This document shows, in pieces, positions 8,501-17,009 of a DNA stretch of 64,000 nucleotides. Each line of letters starts with the position of its first letter. Within the stretch, counting starts at the first letter, position 1. This stretch comes from Pseudomonas sp. GM50 (GTDB lineage Bacteria; Pseudomonadota; Gammaproteobacteria; Pseudomonadales; Pseudomonadaceae): assembly GCF_000282375.1 (NCBI RefSeq), contig NZ_AKJK01000058.1, forward strand, positions 21,945 to 85,944, in the 5' to 3' direction. Under the pieces are notes generated by a model. It had not been told where the DNA came from and did not search any database. It saw only the letters and a program-made list of their open reading frames with translations. The position numbers were made by a program, and so were the translations under genes.

Positions 8501-9391
8501 CTATTCCAATGGCATTACTGTGACCCGAACTTCGGGGTCGTGGCTGCCACCGCCCAGGATCACCCCACGCAAAGGCGACACATCGGAAAAATCCCGGCCC
8601 CAGGCCAGGGTGATGTGCTCCAGCGCCGGCTGCACATTGTTGGTCGGGTCGAAATCCACCCACCCCAGCACCGGGCAAAACACCGACACCCAGGCATGAG
8701 ACGCATCGGCGCCGATCAGCCGTGGCTGGCCCGGTGGTGGCTGGGTCAGCAGGTAACCGCTGATGTACCGCGCCGCCAATCCCCGGGAGCGCACACAAGC
8801 GAGCATCAGATGCGCAAAGTCCTGACAAACCCCGCGCCGCCTCTCCAGCACTTCCACCAGCGGCGTCGCCACTTGGGTCGCTTCGGCGTCGAAGGTGAAT
8901 TCGCTGAAAATCTTCTCCATCAACGCCTGAACTCCCAGCAGCAATGGCCGGCCAGGAGGAAAACAACTTTCGGAGAACTCGACGAAGCTGCGCTTCAAAT
9001 GCACGTAAGGCGATTCGAACCGGTAACGGCAGGCTTCCAGCAGTTCAGGAGAGAGCGGCTGACTGCTGTAGGTCAATGCGTTGCAGGTCACTTCCCAGGC
9101 TGGCGATTGATTGAAGTCCAGCGATGGTCGCGCCAGCACTTCGACCGTCAGGCTGGCATTGACCAGCAACTCATCGTGCGGCCGCTCGAATGCCAACCGG
9201 GTCAGCGGATTACCAAACACGTCCAGCTCATCCCGGCGCGAGGTCGGATCGGGACTGATCTGCAATTGCTGATCGGTGCAGCGCTGCCAAGCACAAGCCC
9301 GCGGCCACAGGTGCGCCAGTTGCTGGGCCAGGGACACCGGGCTGTCATAGTGATAATGGGTGTCGTGGAAAATCTGGTAACGGGCATTCAT
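8501..9391 (-). CDS. Transglutaminase-like protein of the ATP-grasp/alpha-E cluster
   Basis: 296 residues. An N-terminal beta-sandwich (about 1-100) precedes a transglutaminase-fold core. Catalytic residues are visible: Cys in RRRGVCQDFAHLML, His in ASHAWVSVFCP and Asp in VDFDPTN. Its ATG (9389-9391) overlaps the stop of the upstream ATP-grasp gene by one base (TGATG), so the two are translationally coupled. In this conserved cluster the enzyme is predicted to make or cut amide bonds in peptides built by the ATP-grasp partner. No experimental substrate is known to me. It is the last gene of a three-gene operon. Confidence 0.9.
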   Translation of the reverse strand: MNARYQIFHDTHYHYDSPVSLAQQLAHLWPRACAWQRCTDQQLQISPDPTSRRDELDVFGNPLTRLAFERPHDELLVNASLTVEVLARPSLDFNQSPAWEVTCNALTYSSQPLSPELLEACRYRFESPYVHLKRSFVEFSESCFPPGRPLLLGVQALMEKIFSEFTFDAEATQVATPLVEVLERRRGVCQDFAHLMLACVRSRGLAARYISGYLLTQPPPGQPRLIGADASHAWVSVFCPVLGWVDFDPTNNVQPALEHITLAWGRDFSDVSPLRGVILGGGSHDPEVRVTVMPLE

Positions 9392-11877
9392 CAGACGGAC
9401 ACCGTGCGTTGGCTGACATCATCGACATGGGCGAAATGGCGCAGGGCCAGGCGATCCGATACTTGTCCGCTGGCGTCGGCGATCTCCTGCAACAGATCGG
9501 CCAACCCCTCTATGGCGGCGCGAACACTGGCCTCGCCAAACAGTGAGTTTTCCAGGCAACCCAGATCGAAGCGCGCCAACCGCTCCACCAACTGCGGCAG
9601 ACCTGTTTCGCGCGGCGCGCCAAAGTCGTCGTTCAAGCGCTTCAACGTGCGGGTCACCAGTTTCAACTGGAACAGCACCGCGTGAGGGTTCTGCTCGTCG
9701 AGCAGCAACAGGTCCAGCACCGGGATCAATTGCGCCACCGCCAAATACCGCGAGCGGTAAGTGATGCTGCTGTTGCCCAGCTCCAGCAGCCATTCCAGCC
9801 CGGCCTGATCGAAAGTCCCGGCGCCACGCAGAAACGCCGCCAGACTGCCGCTGAGAAATTGCAGCCGCTCGATCCGTCGACCGATCATCAGGAAACGCCA
9901 GCCTTCGTCCCGGGTCATGTCGTCGAGGGCAAAGCCGGACAGCGCCGCCAGCGACATCACTAACCGGTTGAGGAAGTCCAGTAACTCGCCGAAATCCGGC
10001 TCTTCGGTTTCCAGCGCCATGGCTTCACGCTGCAATTCCACCAACGCCTGCCAGTTTTCCCGCGAAAGCTTGCCGCGTACTTGCGAAGCCGCCCACTGCA
10101 AGCGTTGCAGGTTGGAGCGCAGGCTGAACGGCCAATCATCGCCGAGCAGCGCCGCCAGCAATCGCTCTGGCAATTCGCCCTCCTCCGGCAACAGATTCAA
10201 GCGTTCACCGAGATCAACCGCCGCCTCCAGGGCTTGCGGGTCATCGCCATCGACATAGCGCGCCAGCATGATCCGCAGTAGTCGTGCACTGTCATCGCAG
10301 CGCTCGCAGTAACGGCCGAACCAGAACAGGTTCTCGACCACCCGCGACGGCAGATACGGATCGCGTCGCACCAGATCGTGAACGCCAATGTTGCGCTGGG
10401 CTTTCCATTGTTCACCGCTGGGTGGGCGATCGCCCAATACCCAAGTGTCCTTGCTTGCGCCGCCGCGCTGCATCGACACCACCTCGGCATCGGCCTCGCC
10501 GGCAACCCGGGTCAGCCCGCCGGGCAGCACTCGATAGCCGTCCCGACTGGCGACTGCATACACGCGCATGCCGATGGCTCGCGGCTGCAACTGGCCACCT
10601 TCGGCCTGCCAGATCGGCGCTTGGGACAGCTGCGCCAATTCTTGCGCAACATAGGCGTAAGGCCGTGCCTGCATGCGCTCAGCCAAGGCTTGACGCTGTT
10701 TTTCACTCAAGTCACGACCAAACACCGGGGTGAAGCTCTGCGATGGAAACGCTGGTTTGATCAGCAGCTCCGGCAGCTTCTCCAAGGCCTGGGCCAACAC
10801 CGGCGTTTCACCGCACCACCAGGTCGCGATGGACGGCAGGATCAGCTCTTCACCGAACAGATACTGATTAATCTTCGGCAAGAAGCCCAATAAACCCGGC
10901 GACTCCAGCACGCCGCTGCCGAGCGCGTTGGCCACCAGCACCCGGCCCTGGCGAACGGCTTCGAGTAGCCCCGGCACGCCGAGGGCCGAGTCGGTGCGCA
11001 GCTCCAGCGGGTCGCAGAAATCATCATCGAGCCTGCGCATGATCGCGTGAACCCGGCGCAGGCCGCTCAAGGTTTTCAGGTAGACCGTGGCATCCCGGAC
11101 GGTCAGGTCGCCGCCCTCCACCAACGGATAACCGAGCTGGCGAGCAAGATACAGGTGTTCGAAATAGCTTTCGTTGAAACGCCCCGGCGTCAGCACCACC
11201 ACCAGTGGCGCTTCGTCATCGCTCGGCGCCTGACGAGCGAGGGTTTCCTGAAGTGTGCGGAAGAATCCAGCCAGGTGCTGCACCTTCAAATCGCGGTACA
11301 ACTCGGGAAAGGCTCGGGACACGATGGTGCGGTTTTCCAGCGCGTAACCGGCACCGGATGGCGCTTGAGTCCGGTCGGCCGTCACCCACCAGCGACCGTC
11401 AGGCGTGCGCGCCAGATCCACGGCGTACAGATGCAGGAAGGCCCCGTCGGGCGGCGAAATGCCCTGACAGGGCCAGAGAAAGTTGTTGTGACCGAACACC
11501 AGCTCAGCCGGCAGCAGACCTTCGGCGATCAAGCGCTGAGGGCCGTACAGGTCCGCCAGCACAGCATTGAGCAACCGCGCCCGTTGAGCGATCCCGGCCG
11601 ATAACTGTTCCCACTCATCAGCGGCAATCACATGGGGTAGCAGGTCCAGCTCCCAAGGCCGGTCGGCGCCCTTGGGGTCGGCGTAGACGTTATAGGTCAC
11701 GCCGTTTTCCTGGATCTGCCGGGTCAGCAGCGCCTGACGCTGCGCCAGTTGCATTGGCGTGCTGCGTTGCAATTGATCGAACAGCCGCCGCCAGTGCGGG
11801 CGCACGACGCCGCTGTCGTCGAGCAGTTCGTGATAAGTGCCCGCGGTCAGCGGGTAACGGTCAAGCAGGTCAGGCAT
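9391..11877 (-). CDS. Circularly permuted ATP-grasp / alpha-E fusion protein
   Basis: 828 residues from the ATG at 11877 (MPDLLDRYPLTAGTYHELL); a TTG seven codons upstream is in frame but less likely. Residues about 1-480 are the circularly permuted type 2 ATP-grasp domain, a predicted amide-bond ligase. Residues about 515-820 form the all-helical alpha-E domain (ENLFWFGRYCERCDDSARLL onward). Many genomes encode these two as separate proteins; here they are fused. Flanking transglutaminase genes complete the predicted peptide-synthesis and modification module described from comparative genomics. Location is cytoplasmic, with no signal peptide. The product of the pathway is unknown. Confidence 0.9.
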   Translation of the reverse strand: MPDLLDRYPLTAGTYHELLDDSGVVRPHWRRLFDQLQRSTPMQLAQRQALLTRQIQENGVTYNVYADPKGADRPWELDLLPHVIAADEWEQLSAGIAQRARLLNAVLADLYGPQRLIAEGLLPAELVFGHNNFLWPCQGISPPDGAFLHLYAVDLARTPDGRWWVTADRTQAPSGAGYALENRTIVSRAFPELYRDLKVQHLAGFFRTLQETLARQAPSDDEAPLVVVLTPGRFNESYFEHLYLARQLGYPLVEGGDLTVRDATVYLKTLSGLRRVHAIMRRLDDDFCDPLELRTDSALGVPGLLEAVRQGRVLVANALGSGVLESPGLLGFLPKINQYLFGEELILPSIATWWCGETPVLAQALEKLPELLIKPAFPSQSFTPVFGRDLSEKQRQALAERMQARPYAYVAQELAQLSQAPIWQAEGGQLQPRAIGMRVYAVASRDGYRVLPGGLTRVAGEADAEVVSMQRGGASKDTWVLGDRPPSGEQWKAQRNIGVHDLVRRDPYLPSRVVENLFWFGRYCERCDDSARLLRIMLARYVDGDDPQALEAAVDLGERLNLLPEEGELPERLLAALLGDDWPFSLRSNLQRLQWAASQVRGKLSRENWQALVELQREAMALETEEPDFGELLDFLNRLVMSLAALSGFALDDMTRDEGWRFLMIGRRIERLQFLSGSLAAFLRGAGTFDQAGLEWLLELGNSSITYRSRYLAVAQLIPVLDLLLLDEQNPHAVLFQLKLVTRTLKRLNDDFGAPRETGLPQLVERLARFDLGCLENSLFGEASVRAAIEGLADLLQEIADASGQVSDRLALRHFAHVDDVSQRTVSV

Positions 11878-11965
11878 GGAAAGCTCGGCAGACAGCAAAG
11901 AACGGTCAGACTAACGCAGGCTCATGACGCCCGGATATACGAAAAATCCGAGCGTCGCGTACGGT

Positions 11966-14900
11966 TTAGAAACGTCGCAAATCGAGAGTCATCGGCAGCT
12001 CGTCGTTAATTTCCAGATTCGGTATAGGAAGTTTCCCCGGCGTGTGTCCGAGACGGAAGAAACGCGCCATCCGCCGGCTCTCGGCCTCATTGGCGTTCAC
12101 CGGCAGGCTGTCGTAGTTGCGTCCGCCCGGATGGGCGACGTGGTACTGACAACCGCCCAGCGATCGCCCCATCCAGGTGTCGAGCAGGTCGAACACCAGC
12201 GGCGCGTGGACCGGGATGGTCGGTTGCAGGCAGTTGGCCGGCTGCCAGGCGCGAAAGCGTACGCCGGCGACGAACTCACCGACCCGCCCCGTGGGTTGCA
12301 ACGGCACCGGAATGCCGTTGCAGGTCAGCAGATATCGCTGAGGCGGCAGGCCGCTGAGTTTGACCTGCAAACGCTCCAGCGACGAATCCACGTAACGCAC
12401 CGTGCCACCTGCCGTGCCTTCCTCGCCCAGTACATGCCAAGGCTCCAGCGCCTGACGCAATTCCAGTTGGATGCCGCTGACGGCGTAGTCGCCGACCTTG
12501 GGAAAACGGAACTCCAGATGCGCCGCGAACCACTCGGCCCGCACGGGGTAACCGGCGGCATTGAGGTCGACGATGACGTCGGCAAAATCCTGCTCGATAA
12601 AGTGCGGCAACAGGAATCGGTCATGCAGCTCTGTGCCCCAGCGCGCCAGTTTCGGCGGCGCATAAGGCTCGCGCCAGAACCGTGCCACCAGCGCCCGCAG
12701 CAACAATTGCTGAGCCAGGCTCATGCGCGCATGGGGCGGCATTTCAAAGGCTCGCAGCTCCAGTAATCCGAGGCGCCCGGTGGCGCCGTCCGGCGAATAG
12801 AGTTTGTCGATGCAAAACTCGGCGCGGTGGGTGTTGCCGGTCACGTCGATCAGCAAATTGCGCAGCAAGCGATCCACCAGCCAGGGTGGACACTCCTCGC
12901 CCGGCTTCGGCATCTGTGCGAAGGCGATTTCCAGTTCATACAACGAATCGTTGCGTGCCTCATCGACGCGCGGCGCCTGGGACGTCGGGCCGATGAACAA
13001 TCCGGAAAACAGGTAGGACAAGGACGGATGGTTGTGCCAGTAGCTGATCAGGCTGCGCAACAAATCCGGACGGCGCAGAAACGGTGAGTCAGCCGGGGTC
13101 GCGCCACCCAAGACGAAATGGTTGCCACCGCCGGTCCCGGTGTGCCGGCCGTCGATCATGAACTTCTCGGTGGTCAGTCGAGTCTGGCGCGCCTCTTCGT
13201 AAAGAAATTCGGTGCGCTCCACCAACTCATCCCAGGTGGCGGACGGCTGGACGTTAACCTCGATCACGCCCGGATCCGGAGTAATGCGAAAGTTGCTCAG
13301 ACGCGGGTCACTCGGCGGTTCATAGCCTTCCAGCAACACCGGGCAATGCAGCTCCTCGGCGGTGGCTTCGATGGCCGCGACCAGCTCCAGATAGTCCTCG
13401 ACCCGCTCCAGTGGCGGCATGAACAGGTACAACCGGCCTTCGCGCGCTTCGGCGCAGAATGCGGTGCGGGTCAGCCAGTCGGCGGACTCGTCGATCCTTG
13501 GCGCACGCTCTTCAGTGACAGCAGGTTCGCCATGACTCTGCAGTTGGGCGGTGTCCGGCAGCTCGGGAAAATCCTGATTCGGGTCGACGGGATGAATGAA
13601 CGGATACTCCGCTGCCTTCACCCAGGGCTGCGAACCGAGTGGCAAGCGATACCCCAGCGGAGAATCCCCCGGCACCAATCGGCAATGTTCTTCCCGCAGA
13701 TACCAGCGACCGCTCTGCCACTGATCGCCCTTGGCGGTGCGCGCCAGCGGCAGGACCTGGCCGATAACCTTGTCCAGGCCTTGACTGAAGACTTTGCGCA
13801 GGCGCGCCCGCTCCAAAGGTTCTTCCAGCCGTGAGTCTTCGGCGCTGACGTTCTGCGGTAAAGCGCCTTCGCGCCAGAGGTAATAGAAATTGTCTTCGTA
13901 GGCCGGGAACACAAAGCGTGTCGGAATTTTCAAGCGTTCGGCGACACTCGCCAGAAAACGCCCGGCCAGTTCACCATCGGCGCCGTAGTCTTCCTGCTCA
14001 TCGGCAATCAGCGCGCTGTTGTGCCAGATCGGCACGCCGTCGCGGCGCCAGTAGCAGTTCAGCGACCAGCGTGGCAGTTGCTCGCCTGGGTACCACTTGC
14101 CCTGACCGAAATGCACCAGGCCTTTGGGCGCGTAATGCTTGCGCATGCGCTGGAACAGTTCGGCGGACAGGCGACGTTTATTCGGGCCGAGCGCGGCGGT
14201 ATTCCATTCGGCGCCGTCCGGGTCATCGATGGAAACGAACGTCGGCTCGCCGCCCATGGTCAGGCGCACATCGTCCTCGAGCAGGTCGGCATCGATCTGC
14301 CGGCCCAATGCCTGAATCGCCAGCCATTGATCTTCGGTGTAGGGTTTTGTTACCCGCGGTGCTTCCCAAATCCGTTCCACGGACATCTCGTGGGTAAATT
14401 CGCACTCGCACGGTTCCACCAAGCCACTGATCGGTGCCGCAGAGGACGGATCAGGACTACACGCCAACGGAATATGCCCTTCACCGGCAAACAGCCCAGA
14501 GGTCGCGTCCAGGCCGATCCAGCCAGCACCAGGCAAATAGACCTCGCACCAGGCGTGCAGGTCAGTGAAGTCCACTTCGGTGCCCGAGGGACCGTCGAGG
14601 CTTTTGACATCGGCGGTCAACTGAATCAGGTAACCGGACACGAAACGCGCCGCCAGGCCGAGGTTGCGCAGCAATTGCACCAGCAACCACGCGGAGTCGC
14701 GACAGGAGCCGGAGGCATGCTCGATGGTGTATTCCGGGGTCTGTACGCCTGGCTCCATGCGAATCAGGTAGCCGATGTCTTCGCTGAGGCGCTGGTTGAG
14801 CGCAACCAGGAAATCCACGCTCGGTAGCGGCGTGCGATCGATGCCATCCAGATAGGCCTTGAATTTCGGCGTCAGGGGCAAGGTTTCCAGGTACGGCGCC

Positions 14901-15241
14901 AGCTCTTTACGCTCATCCGCAGCGTAGGCGAAAGGGATCTTTTCGGCATAGGGCTCGAGGAAAAAGTCGAACGGATTGAAGACGGCCATCTCGGCCAGCA
15001 AATCGACCTCGATCCGCAGCTCATCGGTTTTCTCCGGGAACACCAACCGCGCCAGATAGTTGCCCTGGGGGTCCTGCTGCCAGTTGATGAAATGCTGCTC
15101 GGGGGAGACTTTCAGCGCATAGGACAGTATCCGCGTGCGGCTGTGGGCAGCCGGGCGCAGGCGAACGATCTGCGGACCGAGCTCGACAGCGCGGTCGTAG
15201 CGGTAATGCGTGACGTGGTGCAATGCGACATGGATCGACAC
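11966..15241 (-). CDS. Large transglutaminase-DUF2126 protein
   Basis: 1091 residues from the ATG at 15241. Residues about 1-100 are the transglutaminase N-terminal sandwich. Residues about 165-260 are the core, with Cys in ASGSCRDSAWLLVQLL, His in FTDLHAWCEVYLPG and Asp in GLDATSGL. From about residue 300 to the end runs the DUF2126 region, with conserved LTMGGEPTFVSIDDPDG, GGGNHFVLGG and EVNVQPSATWDEL blocks that look like a second ligase or hydrolase fold. First gene of the operon, 88 bases ahead of the ATP-grasp gene. No signal peptide. Full length and intact. Confidence 0.9.
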   Translation of the reverse strand: MSIHVALHHVTHYRYDRAVELGPQIVRLRPAAHSRTRILSYALKVSPEQHFINWQQDPQGNYLARLVFPEKTDELRIEVDLLAEMAVFNPFDFFLEPYAEKIPFAYAADERKELAPYLETLPLTPKFKAYLDGIDRTPLPSVDFLVALNQRLSEDIGYLIRMEPGVQTPEYTIEHASGSCRDSAWLLVQLLRNLGLAARFVSGYLIQLTADVKSLDGPSGTEVDFTDLHAWCEVYLPGAGWIGLDATSGLFAGEGHIPLACSPDPSSAAPISGLVEPCECEFTHEMSVERIWEAPRVTKPYTEDQWLAIQALGRQIDADLLEDDVRLTMGGEPTFVSIDDPDGAEWNTAALGPNKRRLSAELFQRMRKHYAPKGLVHFGQGKWYPGEQLPRWSLNCYWRRDGVPIWHNSALIADEQEDYGADGELAGRFLASVAERLKIPTRFVFPAYEDNFYYLWREGALPQNVSAEDSRLEEPLERARLRKVFSQGLDKVIGQVLPLARTAKGDQWQSGRWYLREEHCRLVPGDSPLGYRLPLGSQPWVKAAEYPFIHPVDPNQDFPELPDTAQLQSHGEPAVTEERAPRIDESADWLTRTAFCAEAREGRLYLFMPPLERVEDYLELVAAIEATAEELHCPVLLEGYEPPSDPRLSNFRITPDPGVIEVNVQPSATWDELVERTEFLYEEARQTRLTTEKFMIDGRHTGTGGGNHFVLGGATPADSPFLRRPDLLRSLISYWHNHPSLSYLFSGLFIGPTSQAPRVDEARNDSLYELEIAFAQMPKPGEECPPWLVDRLLRNLLIDVTGNTHRAEFCIDKLYSPDGATGRLGLLELRAFEMPPHARMSLAQQLLLRALVARFWREPYAPPKLARWGTELHDRFLLPHFIEQDFADVIVDLNAAGYPVRAEWFAAHLEFRFPKVGDYAVSGIQLELRQALEPWHVLGEEGTAGGTVRYVDSSLERLQVKLSGLPPQRYLLTCNGIPVPLQPTGRVGEFVAGVRFRAWQPANCLQPTIPVHAPLVFDLLDTWMGRSLGGCQYHVAHPGGRNYDSLPVNANEAESRRMARFFRLGHTPGKLPIPNLEINDELPMTLDLRRF

Positions 15242-15416
15242 GGCGTGCCTCCTGCGAGCCTGGACGTTATCGAAAGCGGCGCAAGACTTATGCCATACCG
15301 GCAGGTCGGACCCTTTCTTCGGTTACTCAAGGCAGTAGAGCACTAAAAGCGCGCATTGCTCGCTTTCGTGTGCACAGGGGCGCACATAAATGTGGCGGAT
15401 CGATGGACGAGCCTAC

Positions 15417-15875
15417 TTAACGGCGGCGCGATGCCTTGAGGCTCTGTTTCATGCGCTCTCGCTCATGGCGAATATCCACCAGCTTGCTTCGCATTTCTCG
15501 TTGTCCGTTGCTATTGAGAAAAAGCAGCCCCAGTAAAGGGGACAGCAAGGCCAACACATAAATGGCTCTGGGGGGGGCGTAATGGATCATCGGCAATACG
15601 AACAGCAGGCATGCCACCAAAACCCCGGCCACCACCCACACCCACCACGGCCTTCCACGCACAATCATGAAATTGCTATGAACAACCAGCAGCGTCAGTG
15701 CTGCGCCTGCCAGAAAAATGTACAACCCGCTGTCAGCAAGCGGCGCATTCTGGAAATAGGTGACGAACGACAGTGCAACTGCAAAGGCGAGTGAAAAGTA
15801 GGCGGCAAAAATCCCGCCAAGAAATGCCAGAAAGTAACGTCTGAAAAATGCCTTGAGTGTTAGTTGTTCGCTCAC
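15417..15875 (-). CDS. Four-helix membrane protein, candidate immunity protein
   Basis: 152 residues with a GTG start at 15875, overlapping the stop of the upstream gene (GTGA). Four predicted membrane helices lie at about 12-36, 48-67, 75-95 and 103-118. The C-terminal tail is strongly basic (REMRSKLVDIRHERERMKQS). No known family is recognised. A small polytopic membrane protein, translationally coupled behind a protein with long hydrophobic segments, is the usual layout of a pore-forming effector and its immunity protein. That role is inference from organisation only; an accessory membrane partner is the alternative. Confidence 0.65.
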   Translation of the reverse strand: MSEQLTLKAFFRRYFLAFLGGIFAAYFSLAFAVALSFVTYFQNAPLADSGLYIFLAGAALTLLVVHSNFMIVRGRPWWVWVVAGVLVACLLFVLPMIHYAPPRAIYVLALLSPLLGLLFLNSNGQREMRSKLVDIRHERERMKQSLKASRRR

Positions 15876-16792
15876 TCGTCGATCTCCTCATACAGGCCGA
15901 TCGCAACAGTTTTGACATTGCCTGACAACGCACTTCCAGTAAGGCCGATCGCAGCCCCTAACGAATCTTTGATCTGGGTAACCGTGCCATGCTTGAGTTG
16001 AGTTGGCGTGAAGCGCTTAGGCAGTTCTCCCGCCAATTGCTTCAATTTCAACATTTTCGATGTCAACCTTGGATCATTGATGCTCAGAAGTTCCTTGGTC
16101 AGCTTCGCCCGTTCCTGCCTGTTCAGCCCACGAAGTACATCGCGCAGGCTTTTCCCAGTAGTAGCTTTGGCGACCCTGACCAGTTTGATGGTGGTCAGAG
16201 CAGATGCCCCAACACCCACCAGTGAAGCGGCATCCAACCCGATAGATGCATTCTGGTACCACGCCTCGCTGTCCAGCCAATCGTTCACTTCAGGTTTGGC
16301 CACTTCAAGGGTGGTTCGTGTGATGCCATTGAGGCACTGAAGACTGCTTGCACCGGCGGCGGTATAAGCAATAGCTACAACGACCGAACTCACACCCGCG
16401 CTGAACGGAACCAGGATCGTTCCGCTGGCAATGACAGCCCAACTGATCACCGCCCCGGCGCACGACAGTGTGGTATTCACTGCCTCTGCTACCAATCGCG
16501 ATTCCCGCGGATTGCTCTGCACCTGATCAGCGAATTGAGCCGGTGCAATGTACTTCTGCGCCTCGCGCAAAATGATTCGCTTGGGCTTGATACTGCAAAT
16601 CGGCTTGAACTCGCGTAGGGTCACTACGTTGAACTCGGCGTCGATGTACACCACGCCCGCACCGACGATTCCGGGGTCGGCGTCGATGGCGGCGAACAGG
16701 CGTGGCAGGTTGATCTGGCTTTCGATGCGTTGGCGGGCCATGAACTGGGAAGGGCTGTAATCCATGCCTATGCCCGGTAAGGGGTTGCTCAT
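15872..16792 (-). CDS. Candidate membrane-active effector, family unknown
   Basis: 306 residues, ATG at 16792 with AAGGACG upstream. No signal peptide. Residues 1-100 look globular, with an anchor-like VVYIDAEFNVVTLREFK strand pair. Residues about 108-155 are a hydrophobic hairpin (AGAVISWAVIASGTILVPFS, then VVVAIAYTAAG). A second, shorter hydrophobic stretch is near 184-203. The C-terminus is basic (LTSKMLKLKQLAGELPKRFT). Similar proteins in Pseudomonas carry uninformative names. The overlapping downstream four-helix protein suggests a toxin with immunity, possibly a type VI secretion cargo. No VgrG, PAAR or Hcp gene is in the window, so secretion is unsupported here. Confidence 0.6.
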   Translation of the reverse strand: MSNPLPGIGMDYSPSQFMARQRIESQINLPRLFAAIDADPGIVGAGVVYIDAEFNVVTLREFKPICSIKPKRIILREAQKYIAPAQFADQVQSNPRESRLVAEAVNTTLSCAGAVISWAVIASGTILVPFSAGVSSVVVAIAYTAAGASSLQCLNGITRTTLEVAKPEVNDWLDSEAWYQNASIGLDAASLVGVGASALTTIKLVRVAKATTGKSLRDVLRGLNRQERAKLTKELLSINDPRLTSKMLKLKQLAGELPKRFTPTQLKHGTVTQIKDSLGAAIGLTGSALSGNVKTVAIGLYEEIDE

Positions 16793-16847
16793 GTGAATCG
16801 TCCTTGAAGATCGGGGGGGGGGAGATCTTTATTGCCTGTGCCGCCAT

Positions 16848-16875
16848 CATCGCGAGCAAGCCCGGCTCCCACAGG
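16848..16875. repeat. Degenerate single REP arm
   Basis: CATCGCGAGCAAGCCCGGCT resembles one arm of the GAGCAGGCTCGCTC family with two changes; no partner arm nearby. Confidence 0.5.
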
Positions 16876-16964
16876 GTTTGGCGTCGTACAGGGAAATCAG
16901 CTTCCCGGGCAGCCATTGAAGTGCGCGTCACCTTAGCAAACAGGCCACACCCTCGCTAGAAAGC

Positions 16965-16992
16965 AAAACGCCAGCACTGAGGCTGGCGTTTT
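16965..16992 (-). terminator. Rho-independent terminator of ygiQ
   Basis: Stem AAAACGCCAGC / GCTGGCGTTTT around ACTGAG. On the minus strand the stem ends in TTTTGC just after the ygiQ stop. Confidence 0.8.
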
Positions 16993-17009
16993 GCGATAGG
17001 GCGCGAAGT

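Noticed and set aside
16811..16822. G-run upstream of the candidate toxin gene considered as a phase-variation tract
   Set aside because: It lies outside any promoter core I can identify, and length variation cannot be judged from one sequence.
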